Below, piece after piece: positions 45,626 through 56,089 of a DNA stretch of 64,000 nt. The first letter of the stretch is position 1, and every line of letters begins with the position of its first letter. Source of the stretch: Adineta steineri (taxonomy: Eukaryota; Rotifera; Eurotatoria; Adinetida; Adinetidae); assembly GCA_905250115.1 (NCBI GenBank), contig CAJNOI010000123.1:124001-188000 (forward strand). The letters are read 5' to 3'. A program made the translations under genes and the position numbers. The notes below the pieces were generated by a model that worked only from the letters and a program-made list of their open reading frames with translations, did no database searches and was not told the DNA's origin.

Positions 45626-48313
45626 ATGAATACAGAAGAAAATCAGGAATTAAATTCTGAAATATTAAGAAGGTATGTACTTCTTTGACTTTTCGTGTAA
45701 GATAAAAATAAAGTTTTACTGCTTTTACAAAACAGATTTCTTGGAAAGGAACGGTTAGTGTGGCTTATTGTTGGCATCGTAGCTATTGTAACAGTTGCAA
45801 TAGTTGTTATTTCAACAACTCTTATTTTGACAAAAAAGAAAATTACAACAATAGAAATCAAATCAACAACAATATCAACAACAAGATCGACAGCAACATC
45901 AACAGCTACATCAACAACATCATCAACAACAATATCAACAGCAATATCAGCAAAAACATCAACAACAATATCGACAGCAACATCAACAGCTACATCAACA
46001 ACAATATCAACAATAATAACAACAAAAACATCGACAGTATCATCAACAGCTACATCAACAACAATATCAACAACAATATCAACAGCAATATCAACAAAAA
46101 CATCAACAACAATATCAACTACAACATCAGTACATCGCCCTTTTTACAAAAGTGAGTAACGACTATTTATAAGGCAGGGTGTGAGTGTGAATATTCTTTT
46201 CGTTTCACACACATAGTCTCACCCGTAGCTATACCCGTATTTACACATCCATTCACCCACACCCGAAACTATACCCACCCAGCTCATTTTCACCCACACT
46301 CACACCCAATTATTCACACGTAGATGTGCTTATGACTTTGCATCTTTGACTTGCCACAAACCCACAGACACATATACAAACTATTTTTTTCATATGACCC
46401 CCTCCCCCCTTCAGTCGACGGAATAATTATTAAATAGATGTTGCTTTTTTCGTACTATAGGACTGAAAAGATTAAATATGATTTATATACATTTCTTACT
46501 TAACCTTATTTTTTTGTCTGTTGTGTATAAGATTCAAGAGAGAAAAAGTGATCTATGATTTTGTGATTTTAGCTATTCTAAATTAGTTTTTCTCCCTTGA
46601 TCATATTTCTAGAGTTTATTCACAGAAACTTTAGTTTTAAATCATATCGGATATGCTAATATCATAAAGTACGTTTCACTAAAAACAAAAGAACTCATAT
46701 TTCAGTTTGTACTAAATCATTTTGCTGAATGAAATGATTGAAATTCGAAATTTCTTTTAACCAAGTCAGCAATTCTGAATCGCCATGTTAGTTATCAAAG
46801 AGATTTCTCATCCAAAGAAAATAGTTTCAACCACTAATCTATGTCTATCAATAGTCAGTGGTGTACCGAGATTATTTAAATATATTTGTAATTTCTTTTA
46901 GATTGGTTTCGAACAAGTAGTATGAAAGATCCACGAATAGTTCATACAGCAACTGTATTAAAGAACGGAAAAGTTTTAGTTGCTGGTGGTTTTTTTGAAA
47001 TTACTGACGATGGTATGAGCAGTGCAGAATTATACGATTTATCAACAGCAACATGGACACGTATCAAACCTATGAATAATGGGCGATGTCGGCACTCAGC
47101 AACTCTATTACCTGATGGAAAAGTGTTAGTTGCCGGTGGATTGACTGATTTTAAAACACCTATGAATACTGCAGAATTATATGATCCACCACATGAAATA
47201 TGGATCAAAACTGGTAGTATGAATATTGACAGGCACCAGCATACCGCATCTATACTACAAGATGGAATGGTATTAGTTGCTGGTGGATTAAATAGCAGTG
47301 GGTAATTTCATTGAGATGTCATCATAGATTAAAAAATGTTTCTCTTTTCGATTTTGTTGTTTCAACTAAACTAGGGATGTACCGAGCCCGAGCGCAAGAG
47401 GCTCAGACTCAGTCAGGCTCGGGGCTAGGGTGTCAGAATTGATGTGGGTGTGGGTGAATGCAGGTACTATCCTTTGCACTCTCACTGACACCCACACCCA
47501 CACCCACACCCTCAAATCCCCTTTAGGATTTTTACGATCTCAATATACTTAACTAAATGAGATATGAATGAATGAAAACGGGAGGTATCACCTCAGAAGG
47601 TTCCCTCGTAAGCGACAACTTAAAATCAAAAAGAAATTCTTTTCACATAATCTTTCCAAACTTAATAGGTTTTGTATTTTCAGTATTGCAGTTAATAGTG
47701 CTGAGTTATATAATCCATCGACTGGAAAATGGACACCAATTGATAATATGAAACAGGCACGAAGATTACACCATGCATCTACATTAAAAAACGGAAAAAT
47801 ATTAGTAACTGGTGGGATTATCAATAAAAATATATTAGATGTTGCTGAATTATACGATCCATTGACAAAATCATGGACAATTACTGGAACTATGCATTAT
47901 GCACGACTCGAGCACACAGCATCCGTCTTAGCCAATGGAAAGGTATTAGTTGCTGGTGGACAGTCAAATGATCCTCATAATCAGATATTACGTAGTGCGG
48001 AGTTGTATGATTTAGAAACAGGAAATTGGACAATTCTTTAAATATTGGAAGAACGACTCATGCAGCATCTGTTTTAGACAATGGAAGTGTATTAGTATCT
48101 GGTGGAATGGTAGGAGTATCCAAATATGATAATAGTTCAGAAGTCTATGATCCATTAACAGAGAAATGGTATATAAGCGGTGATATGAACTGCGTGAGGC
48201 ATCGACATCTATTATCTATTTTATCAAATGGAACAGTATTAGTTACTGGTGCAGCAGCATTAATTACTGGTATATCAGATAATAGATATAAATGCCCTGC
48301 AGAACTATATTAA
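45626..48313 (+). CDS. Membrane-anchored kelch-repeat protein, frameshifted near the end
   Basis: Four exons in matching phase: 45626-45672, 45736-46151, 46902-47301, 47684-48313. Exon 1 is a short cytosolic start ([16 protein letters not shown]). Exon 2 gives a membrane helix ([20 protein letters not shown]), a KKK stop-transfer and a Thr/Ser-rich stalk of about 90 residues built on ATC-AAC-AAC type repeats, a likely O-glycosylated stem. Exons 3-4 encode six kelch-like blades ([96 protein letters not shown]), each followed by SAELYDP...W, the galactose-oxidase-like beta-propeller. At 48033-48041 the frame meets TAA ([12 protein letters not shown]). The next blades continue in another frame ([17 protein letters not shown]) to 48313. 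No intron can explain this. The truncated form would lose about one and a half blades. Two introns carry TGTGGG hairpins. Confidence 0.75.
45850..46131 (+). repeat. ACAWCAACA-type coding microsatellite (Thr/Ser stalk)
   Basis: Degenerate repeat of ACA/TCA codons inside exon 2 of the kelch gene, with higher-order units such as ATATCAACAGCAATATCA. A second frame is Asn-rich but is only a shadow. Confidence 0.75.
46175..46320. repeat. CCCACA-rich cluster in kelch-gene intron 2
   Basis: Starts CAGGGTGTGAGTGTGAATA. Then come many one-sided units: TTTCACACACATAGTCTCACC, CATTCACCCACACCCG, CTATACCCACCC, CACCCACACTCACACCC. Begins 23 bp after the donor at 46152. Confidence 0.7.
47442..47515. repeat. 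TGTGGG-type hairpin in kelch-gene intron 3
   Basis: ATGTGGGTGTGGGTGAATG ... GACACCCACACCCACACCC followed by ACACCCTCAA. It is preceded at 47373-47430 by a GC-rich stretch (ACCGAGCCCGAGCGCAAGAG ... GGCTCGGGGCTAGGG) that itself forms a short inverted repeat, unusual in this AT-rich DNA. Confidence 0.75.
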
Positions 48314-48796
48314 ATGCTTGGAAACCGGCGACAAATATATATATATATACGCCCAGTTTCAAATTAATTCATAGTTGACTTTCGCGTATCTTTTATGATG
48401 TTGTTGTGATCTGTGCTTGCACACAAACTGTTAATTTGCTACACTGCTATTCGTATTATGAACTCATTACTCATTTCTTTTTGCATTTGTATCCATCACG
48501 CTTAATCTCGTTTTTTACATCATCTTTCACTAATGATTTATTTCGCACTTACCTTCGCATACATTCTCGTTTCGTCGTTCTTGCGCATTTATATATACAC
48601 GGTGTTACATAATCATTATATATCCTCTCTCTTTTACAGCCTAATAAATAAATAACCTTATTTAACATTTTATACCAGATTAAAGTCCATGAAAAACTGT
48701 ATCTATGATTAGAATTAGAACAAGCATTGTCTAAAAGATTCTTAAAATACTTTACATTACATATGAAAATGTCATAGGTTATAGAACCTATCCTAT

Positions 48797-48883
48797 TAGG
48801 GTGTGGGTGTGGGTTTGGATACTATGTAAATGGGTAATATCCATACCTACAACCACATCCACACACACCCACACCCTCAAGAT
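48797..48883. repeat. TGTGGG-type hairpin element (best preserved copy)
   Basis: Left arm TTAGGGTGTGGGTGTGGG, loop TTTGGATACTATGTAAATG, right arm CACACCCACACCCTCAAGAT. The loop matches the element at 18602-18668. The flanks CTATCCTAT and GGGGATAGGA extend the pairing imperfectly. Confidence 0.85.
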
Positions 48884-48930
48884 TTGGGGATAGGACATAT
48901 TCAAGTCAGAATGTAGCTTGTGAAATTCTG

Positions 48931-49138
48931 TGGGTGTTTGTCAAGAGTATCTGAAGTGGTTAGTCGGGCTGTAAGAGAGATTTTGGGTGTTTGTGCTAGA
49001 GGGGGTATTTTTTTCACATTTGTTGGCGGTTCATTTTTTTTATAACATAGGCAAAGTGGGTGTTTGCGAACTTACCTCGTTGAGTTGTGGGTGTTTGTCA
49101 ATATGACTTATATGCGGCTTTACAAAGTTGGGTGTTTG
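48931..49138 (+). repeat. Cluster of five TGGGTGTTTG motifs
   Basis: Exact TGGGTGTTTG at 48931, 48984, 49057, 49088 and 49129, with irregular spacing of 53, 73, 31 and 41 bp and unrelated sequence between. All are on the same strand. It is not a tandem satellite and not the hairpin family. Confidence 0.75.
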
Positions 49139-49242
49139 TGCTGTTTGCATAAATTAGTAATACCCCTAATGTTCGATTTAAACTGCTAGCTAAGTACGAA
49201 AACACCAACACCAAAGCTTTTAAATAGCCTTTTAGCTTTCTT

Positions 49243-49290
49243 TAAATAGTGCAATATTTAATTAAAAAGCATCTCTTTTGAGAAGCTACG
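49243..49290. repeat. Dispersed repeat R, copy 2
   Basis: See 31432-31486; the core TTTAATTAAAAAG and GAGAAGCTA are shared. Confidence 0.5.
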
Positions 49291-49765
49291 GTCCTGAATG
49301 CGTATGATTTTCTCTTTAGTCGACTTTGGAATAGATACTTCGCCTTGATACGTGATAAAATGAATTCTATGATTGACAGTTTTATCTATATGAACAAATA
49401 ATGATTGTTCTTCTCAAGCAAAGTTTGATTTAATCACGGCAAAAAATTAATAAAATTGAGTATTTATTTGTCTACATATTCTGATCATGGAACATCTGTT
49501 AGATGATTTAAATCCATATCGTTATCATTTTTCATGACATTTAATCTTTTATTTCATTCTAAGGATATGTGCATTATCTACACATGCTTTTTTGTTTCAT
49601 TTAAGAGTGACTATATCTTATTCATCTCTTGTCATACTACAAAAAGCATTTTGGACGTGAATCAGCATGTGTTATACAGATTTGTGTAAATTTTAGTATT
49701 ATCACCATACTATATCTATATATAAGGCTTTTTTCAAGAAGATTGGAAAGAAATAAGTCGTATAT

Positions 49766-51066
49766 ATGGCAAATAACAATACTGTTTCAAATAATATTAC
49801 TACTGAAGACTACTCCACATCTATTTCACCAGTATGGACAGTCCCAATAGATTCTACTTCAGCTTCGGATAAATCTGTGTTACCATTTAACACAAATCTA
49901 GAACTGCAAACTTACGATACATTTATCAGTCAATCTGCATCTGACATCGATGATCTCCCACCAAACTATTTTGATGTATCAATTGTGCCTAATGGAGCTG
50001 TTTTATTTCATAATGATGTTACTCCATATACAGAAGCATCCAAAGCAGAAATAGAACGTAATCGAAAAGGTGTACTTTCATTTGATCAACTTATTGATAA
50101 AAATCCTGATCAATTATGGCTTTATTTCATGACTTATCTCAATGAGAAACCGAAATTAGATGTCAATATTCATGGTTATTATATAGAGGTATTTCTACTT
50201 TCAACAAATGCGTCAGAATAAATATTTTGCTTAATCGAGATAACTTTCTTTATAACTTCTGTCATGTGTGTCTTTTCTGTTTGTAGTATTATACAGAGAG
50301 GGAAAGTTATCAAGACTCTAGAGGTAACCGGCAAACTCGTACTGAAAGAAAGTCTCGTAATGTAACTGAGTTCAATATTTCCATTGATTTATCACCTTAC
50401 ATTTGTGAACATTGGTGGCGTGTTGCTGTTATTCCATCGGCAAAGGCACAAATGGCTGGTGAAGCCGTTACATTGAGGGATGCTCTTGAACAATATACAC
50501 TTTCGAATAAGAAAATCAAAGAAATAGTGTTGCAAAAGCAGCTACATGGCTGGAATCAAGAAGAATTGAAAAATAAACTTTTTGCATTAGTTCGTTCAAC
50601 TGGTTATCAGAATAATATTTCTGTCGTAAGTATAACAGTAATACTAACCGTTTGAGATTCAAATTACTAGGATAATACAGAGAATTTTCCAAGGGATTAC
50701 TTACTAATTTAGATAAGTTTTGTTACTATGGAACTGAAAGGGTTAAATCGTAATGAAACTTATTTTTCATTTATTTTCTAGACTTATCATGCATTGAATT
50801 ATCAAATTGTCGCTCGTTCATCTTCAAAACTTAGTCGTTTTGCTAATTCAACTGTGGCTCGTGTCTTGTGTTGTATTTCCTGCTTATGTCTTATTTTTGG
50901 CCCTATTTATTATTGCTTACGTAGCATAGGTTCAACACGAGATAATATTATCGCCGAATATATGACTATGAAACCAGTTGATACTTTTCTTCGACTTAAT
51001 GCTGAAATGATTATTGATGCAGTGATTCAGCGTTCACATAAATATTATATAGCACGTTTTGCATAA
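49766..51066 (+). CDS. Conserved eukaryotic membrane protein of unknown function
   Basis: Three exons in phase 0: 49766-50188, 50287-50625, 50782-51066 (348 aa). The first ATG (MANNNTVSNN) follows a stop-containing upstream sequence. Residues 1-85 are Ser/Thr-rich and disordered. A motif block follows: YYTERESYQDSRGNRQTR then RNVTEFNISIDLSPYI, which I associate with a protein family scattered through fungi and protists whose function is unknown to me. An amphipathic region (KEIVLQKQLHGWNQEELKNK, LVRSTGY) precedes a single hydrophobic segment (VARVLCCISCLCLIFGPIYY) near residue 285. The tail ends in a charged stretch (EMIIDAVIQRSHKYY). The protein is probably a tail-region membrane protein facing the cytosol. 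No lesions. Confidence 0.75.
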
Positions 51067-51449
51067 CTATGGTATCATTGTCTTTATTATTTTGATGATT
51101 TGAGTGAAAAAAAATGTTTTCAAAAAAAGTTATATTTAAAAAGATAAATAAAGAAATCTATTTCCTATGTAATTCGTTTGACTTTATCCAAGTTTTTCTG
51201 AAAATAAATGGTATAATTCATACTAATCAAGGTAAAATAAAGAAAGATCAGATATTGTGTAATAAACAATGGCTTATGTTGAGAATATAGGGTGTGGGTG
51301 TAAATAAGAATAGTGCTAGCAATAACCAGATACAGACCCATCCACATCCTCAAGATGGTTTGAAATAGTGCACTTAAAATCAGACAGCAATAAAAAAATT
51401 TCAAGACGGAAGAATTATCTTTATGCATCGATTAAACGTAAACAAAAAT
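51067..51449. other. Spacer with a hairpin element
   Basis: Contains the hairpin 51289-51356 and otherwise AT-rich 3' flank. A minus-strand frame here reads through the hairpin and is rejected. Confidence 0.55.
51289..51356. repeat. TGTGGG-type hairpin element
   Basis: TAGGGTGTGGGTGTAAATA ... right arm CCCATCCACATCCTCAAGAT. Confidence 0.75.
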
Positions 51450-52530
51450 CTATGAAGTAGATATTATACTATTTGTATGATCAATTAGGAGTAAAAATGG
51501 AATAAATTCAAGAATTCCTTCAGGATAATCTTTACCTTGTTGATTTTTAATACAAATATCTTCGTTATCTAATGCTTCCATTGGAGTTTTTGTTCGACTT
51601 AAAATTTGTTTCCAAATATTTTCTGTTTTAATTTCAATAATTAAATTAGGTAACATCTTATCATTCCGATAATCTTGCATATCAACAATTTTTGATTGAA
51701 GATTTAAAAACCTTTTCAATCGTTTGTTCTTCCGATGATTTTATTTGAATTAATTCTAAAGCCCATTGTTATTTTTCTTCTTTCAAAATCAATTGTGCTT
51801 TTTCAAAAACTTGTTTTGTTCTATCACCAAGTTGAATTAAGTTTTCGGCGAATCCAAATTTAGAGTCGATGTTTTCCCACTAAACCAATCTAAATACTGC
51901 ATGTATACTCCTATAAATACATAAAATTCTTGTAAATATGGATTTTGTTTAAGTCTGGGTGGTAATTGAATTAGTTTATTACCAATAATTTCATCTGGTG
52001 TTAATCCTTTATTAATAAATCGAATTGTTTGATAAATTTCATTTTTTCCAACTATTGATTTTGTATATAATGGAATTAAATATTCAACATGAAAACTTCT
52101 CATCAAATCTAATGAAGATATCCATTGTAAAGGATCTCGTGTTGTTGTATCACGTATTGCACAAATATTATCAGCAGCCAAAAGAACATTATAACAATAT
52201 GATCATCTGTTTCACCTGATGCATAATATAAAACATATTTTGATTATAATTTAAAAATGAATCAATTCAACAATTAATATGACCTGTTTGTTTATTTAAA
52301 TATGTTCCAAATTGTCTTGCTGCTCGTTGAAATGTGATTGGTTGAACTAAATTCATTGTTTTATCAAGAATTTTAAATGTTTTTGAATGTATTTTCATTT
52401 GCAAAAACTTCAGTACTTTCACGTGATTCTAATGTATCAATTATAATATTTCCTTCAATTAATATTGAACTAGCTAAACCGTATCCAATTGCACAATGAA
52501 TACCAGGTAAAACAGAATTCGTTTTGTTTT
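51450..52530 (-). pseudogene. Alkyl-sulfatase (metallo-beta-lactamase fold, BDS1/SdsA-like) relic
   Basis: Fragments in the correct order on the minus strand but in several frames. Near 52520: VLPGIHCAIGYGLASSILIE then GNIIIDTLESRE, the start of the MBL domain. Near 52330: PITFQRAARQFGTYLNKQTG. Near 52235: SGETDDHIVI. From 52181: AADNICAIRDTTTRDPLQW, SSLDLMRSFHVEYLIPLYT, TIRFINKGLTPDEII, LPPRLKQNPYLQEFY and YLDWFSGKTSTLNL. Near 51835: LGDRTKQVFEKAQLILKEEK, stop, QWALELI, the dimerisation domain. From 51719: the SCP2-like C-terminal domain. The segment with the Zn-binding HxHxDH motif is missing. Frameshifts and internal stops are present, so no sulfatase can be made. Such enzymes are mainly bacterial and fungal, so horizontal acquisition is plausible. 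Confidence 0.75.
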
Positions 52531-53147
52531 ATAAAATGGAAATAAAGATAAACGTTTTTTTTGTTCTATATTTATGAAAGAATGCAAAGTTCGTAAATAG
52601 TCTTATCTTTTTTTATCATTTAAAAAGAAATGAAGACATGATTGAAGTTTAATATCAAATCGATTTTAATAAGTTTTTCAACGAGCAGATGCCTTAGTTT
52701 CAATTGAAAAACGAACGAAGTAAAGTTGTATAGAGTAAAAAATCAATCGAGCTGTACCGCATCTTGGCTAAACTTAAAATATTTTGATGATTTTAAAGAT
52801 ATTCAGTCATATAATGATGTTATTGTGAACCAGCGAACAAGTTAAAACGCCCGTTTTTTTACGATCATGACTGATTGAGTATTTTATTTGTTTTATTCAT
52901 AATGACTGATATTTCGCGTGTGTTTTCATTAAATAACAGCAAGAAAAAGGGCGTTGGCCATTATACTCTCACTCACAATCATAATAATACAAAGAACGAC
53001 GAAAAGCATGAGCTTACATTTTTCCTACTCATATACAAGACGGATACCTACAAAATAGAAACGCATGACTGAGCACATTATATGTATAACAACGATTATT
53101 AAGTAACATATTTTCATAAAGAAAAAAACATCATTTGATTTAACATC
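52531..53147. other. Intergenic region
   Basis: 600 bp of AT-rich DNA upstream of the small gene. No credible gene; the 65-codon frame at 52875-53072 lacks domain or splice support. Confidence 0.45.
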
Positions 53148-53421
53148 ATGAGTTATACTGGATGGAATTCTACAAATACTTTTGTCAACAACACAAATGA
53201 ATATCTTTCAAGAAATAATGATAATCCTCATGAAGGTTTGTGTTAATCCATTTTTAGTTGATTAGTAAATTTTTCAAAATTTTTTAGGTTATGTGAAAAG
53301 ATGGATTGAAATAGGTCTTCAAAGATGGGCTGACTCTGCTGAACGTTATGTCTATGAAAGAACGAATCCACCGTATATCTATAATTATAATGAAGGTTAT
53401 CGTTCTTGGCGATACAAATAA
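53148..53421 (+). CDS. Small two-exon gene, 73-aa protein
   Basis: Exon 1 is 53148-53235 (MSYTGWNSTNTFVNNTNEYL...). The 52-bp intron has GTTTGT and TTTTTTAG at its ends. Exon 2 is 53288-53421 and starts in matching phase (GYVKRWIEIGLQRWADSAER...). The product is Tyr/Asn/Trp-rich and ends YNYNEGYRSWRYK. No signal peptide or membrane segment is seen. Exon 2 begins with an amphipathic helix. Support comes from the clean splice junction, aromatic composition and an upstream AT-rich leader. I do not recognise the family. Confidence 0.6.
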
Positions 53422-54373
53422 TAGAAGAAAAAAGACACGTTTATTTTTACTTCTAAAATAAAGACAAAATCTACTTATTGATAAATTCTATAAAAAGAAA
53501 CTTAAGAATGATTATCATTTACTTTCTGAATATATTCAAAGTGTTTTCTTTGCAATTTCCAAGCGTGTAGAAAGACGAACAAATGAGAAAGAAGAAATAA
53601 TTCTTATCATTGTATATAAAATAATTGCAGATGAAAACTATATATCGAACTTTTACGTTAGTCAAACTAAATATTAAAAGAACGAAATTAATTATAAGTT
53701 AAAACATAATCAAATAATTAATAAAAATATTGAAAACTAAGAGAAGAATAACATGACTTGTAAGATATTATTATGCAACGACCGTGATATGATTCAGTTA
53801 AAGAAGTTTTTCTATGTATCTATTTTCTGTACACAAATGATACGTTATTTGATTCTTTATAAACTTTTTTCGATTATAAAAAAATGTTTAATAACAGATA
53901 TATTTTGAGAGAAAAGAATATATAAATGAGCAAAATATACTTATATTAAATTCGATAATATCTGTTAACTCTAATTTTCTATCCAATCGTCTTTCGGCTT
54001 TGATTGACACCATTAGTCTTTTAATTTGTGTAATATTTATATATTTCATTTTTCATTCTTATGTTCGAATTAAAAATCGAAATAAGTAAACATCGATGAA
54101 TATAGTTTTAATTCTTTTTATCAACATTCTATCTGTTATTATGATCAAAATAACTGCTTAGATTATGCATGTAACAATTCCAACAATACTTATAAAGATT
54201 TTCACATAATGAATTATTTCCAAAAAAAAACATTTTCATATCAATTTCGTCCATATATCTTTGAGGATGTCGGTGTGGCTGCTAGGCGAATAAAGTATCC
54301 ACATCCACACACACCCTCAAGATACAGTTGTGTAAGACAAAATTGTATTTATTAACTGATGTAAAGAAATAGG
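53422..54373. other. Intergenic region with a hairpin
   Basis: AT-rich. Holds a TGTGGG hairpin at 54258-54323. No gene recognised. Confidence 0.5.
54258..54323. repeat. TGTGGG-type hairpin element
   Basis: TTTGAGGATGTCGGTGTGG ... right arm CCACATCCACACACACCC then TCAAGAT. Confidence 0.75.
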
Positions 54374-54896
54374 TTAGTTGGATGTGGTATTAGCCTTTAC
54401 CCAATTGATAACACCACTGACATCATCGATCAGTTTTGCCAACTGTCGAAACTCGTTTGGTGTTCCATAATAATCCTCCACAGTCTTTGTATACGTATTA
54501 ATTACTAATTCGAACATCAGTTTTGGGCATATCGGTTATATACCGTGTAGTTTCTCGTATTCTTCCATTCGATTGATACAAAATATCTCGTCGGTATCTG
54601 TATTGATCTTTGAGTGAGAAGAAATCAATTTCATAAAACTTTCGTAGCAGCTTCTATACATCGATGAATGGAATTTGTTTCTTTTTTCGTCCTTTAATTT
54701 TGACAAAGTAGCGTCCCTCGTAAGTCACCGATCCATCACCCAAAATAACTACCGAGTAATCAGGACAGCTGCCCTCACACATAGTACGCCTTAATGAGAT
54801 CGAGACATTTTGCAAGAAATAATCTTGCGGTGGTTGTAATTGACTGCTGCCAACAATAATGAAAATAACTGCCAGAAAAACACGGAAAAAATACAT
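54374..54896 (-). pseudogene. Secreted DUF6438-like protein, broken
   Basis: ATG 54896 opens a signal peptide (MYFFRVFLAVIFIIVGSS). The DUF6438-type core follows: ISLRRTMCEGSCPDYSVVIL then GDGSVTYEGRYFVKIKG, with the characteristic C-x3-C-PxY pattern. At about 54655 an in-frame TAG interrupts (IPFIDV-stop-KLLRKFYEIDFFSLKDQY). The frame reopens through TDMPKTDVRISN and then shifts; the last segment (TVEDYYGTPNEFRQLAKLID, GVINWVKANTTSN) is in another frame and ends at TAA 54376-54374. One nonsense plus one frameshift make it a pseudogene. The family is found in bacteria and some eukaryotes; its function is unknown. Confidence 0.7.
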
Positions 54897-56089
54897 TTTT
54901 GTACTTAATATTGATTCAAATAAATAATACATTCATTATTGTTAAAATGGTTCTTTTTATAAAGTAGATTTTTTTTGACGTGATTTCGAAAATGTTTCCT
55001 ATAGTCAACCTTTTTTTTTCGTAATCCCCGACACATCTGATGAAGGATTAAATATTGTTATTTTAACTCTGACTCGATCAAACAACGATTGATTATCATG
55101 TCAAATGTCATAGACTTAAATAAAATAGCACCAATATCTTCAAGCGAATGAGTAATAAATGCTATACAGATATGATACAGCCGGTGTAACAAAATGTGTG
55201 TGTTTATTTATTCTTTTCATTATAGATGTTTTTAATAGACCTGTAAATAGAGGACATATATAGCACTGACAACTATAGCTGCAAGATCGGGAATATAAGC
55301 ACGATGAGTTTTCGTTCGATTGAGGCCTTCTATGGAGGACATTCTTGTGTTGTTGTTGTACTTAGTGTCGATACAATAAAAATCGATATATATAATATGA
55401 TAAATATTTCTAAAACAACATCAAATAAATCGTAAAATACTTGCATATTTGCTTTTGTCATTCTTATCTTGCATCAACTATAGATAGCACATTAATTCAT
55501 AATATATATTAGTAATATATATTGTGTTGATACAAGGGAGAGAAACGCTACTACATATTCTTTGAAAATATATTGAAATAACACTTTCTTCTTTAGACCT
55601 CACTCAGAAATTGTGTGGGTCTTATTCTGGATTGTATAACGATTCATTAAAAAGTTTTTTTAACAGTCGTAGTAACTGATGCGAAATAGATCGTATAATG
55701 TGTCATGAAACATTTACATGCGTCACATCGTTTATTTAGAGCATTTGTTTTGCGTTCTATGCTTTACGCTTACGAATATATCTATTGATACATGACTTTC
55801 CCCCGTTCTATTTTGTCATAATGTAAAACGTAATAAAAAATGATGCTATGATGATTTTTTCTAATTCATTCATATTTCGATAATTATCATGAATTATGTC
55901 TAAAATAAGTAACAGATATCTACGCCATTCATAATTTTATTTTTTTCTGTGTCATAAAAAGAAAGATATGCTTATGACGATGGTATATATATATATATCG
56001 AATAATTACTTGATCATTATACATTCAACTAATATTTAAAAGTTTTGATATAAGATTATTTACAAAATTTAAATACATATACTTTAATT
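54897..56089. other. 1.2-kb intergenic region
   Basis: AT-rich, with TA microsatellites near 55990. No gene or repeat family recognised. Confidence 0.45.

Larger units (their letters stand above)
48314..49765. other. Intergenic region with three repeat features
   Basis: Holds a complete TGTGGG hairpin (48797-48883), the TGGGTGTTTG cluster (48931-49138) and a copy of dispersed repeat R (49243-49290). No gene recognised. Confidence 0.55.

Noticed and set aside
45760-46155. Asn-rich frame (INNNINN...)
   Set aside because: Shadow of the Thr/Ser stalk; the Thr frame has the membrane helix and matches the splice phase.
15444-48883. True telomere or assembly end inside the window
   Set aside because: TGTGGG tracts are short, inverted and flanked by unique sequence on both sides.
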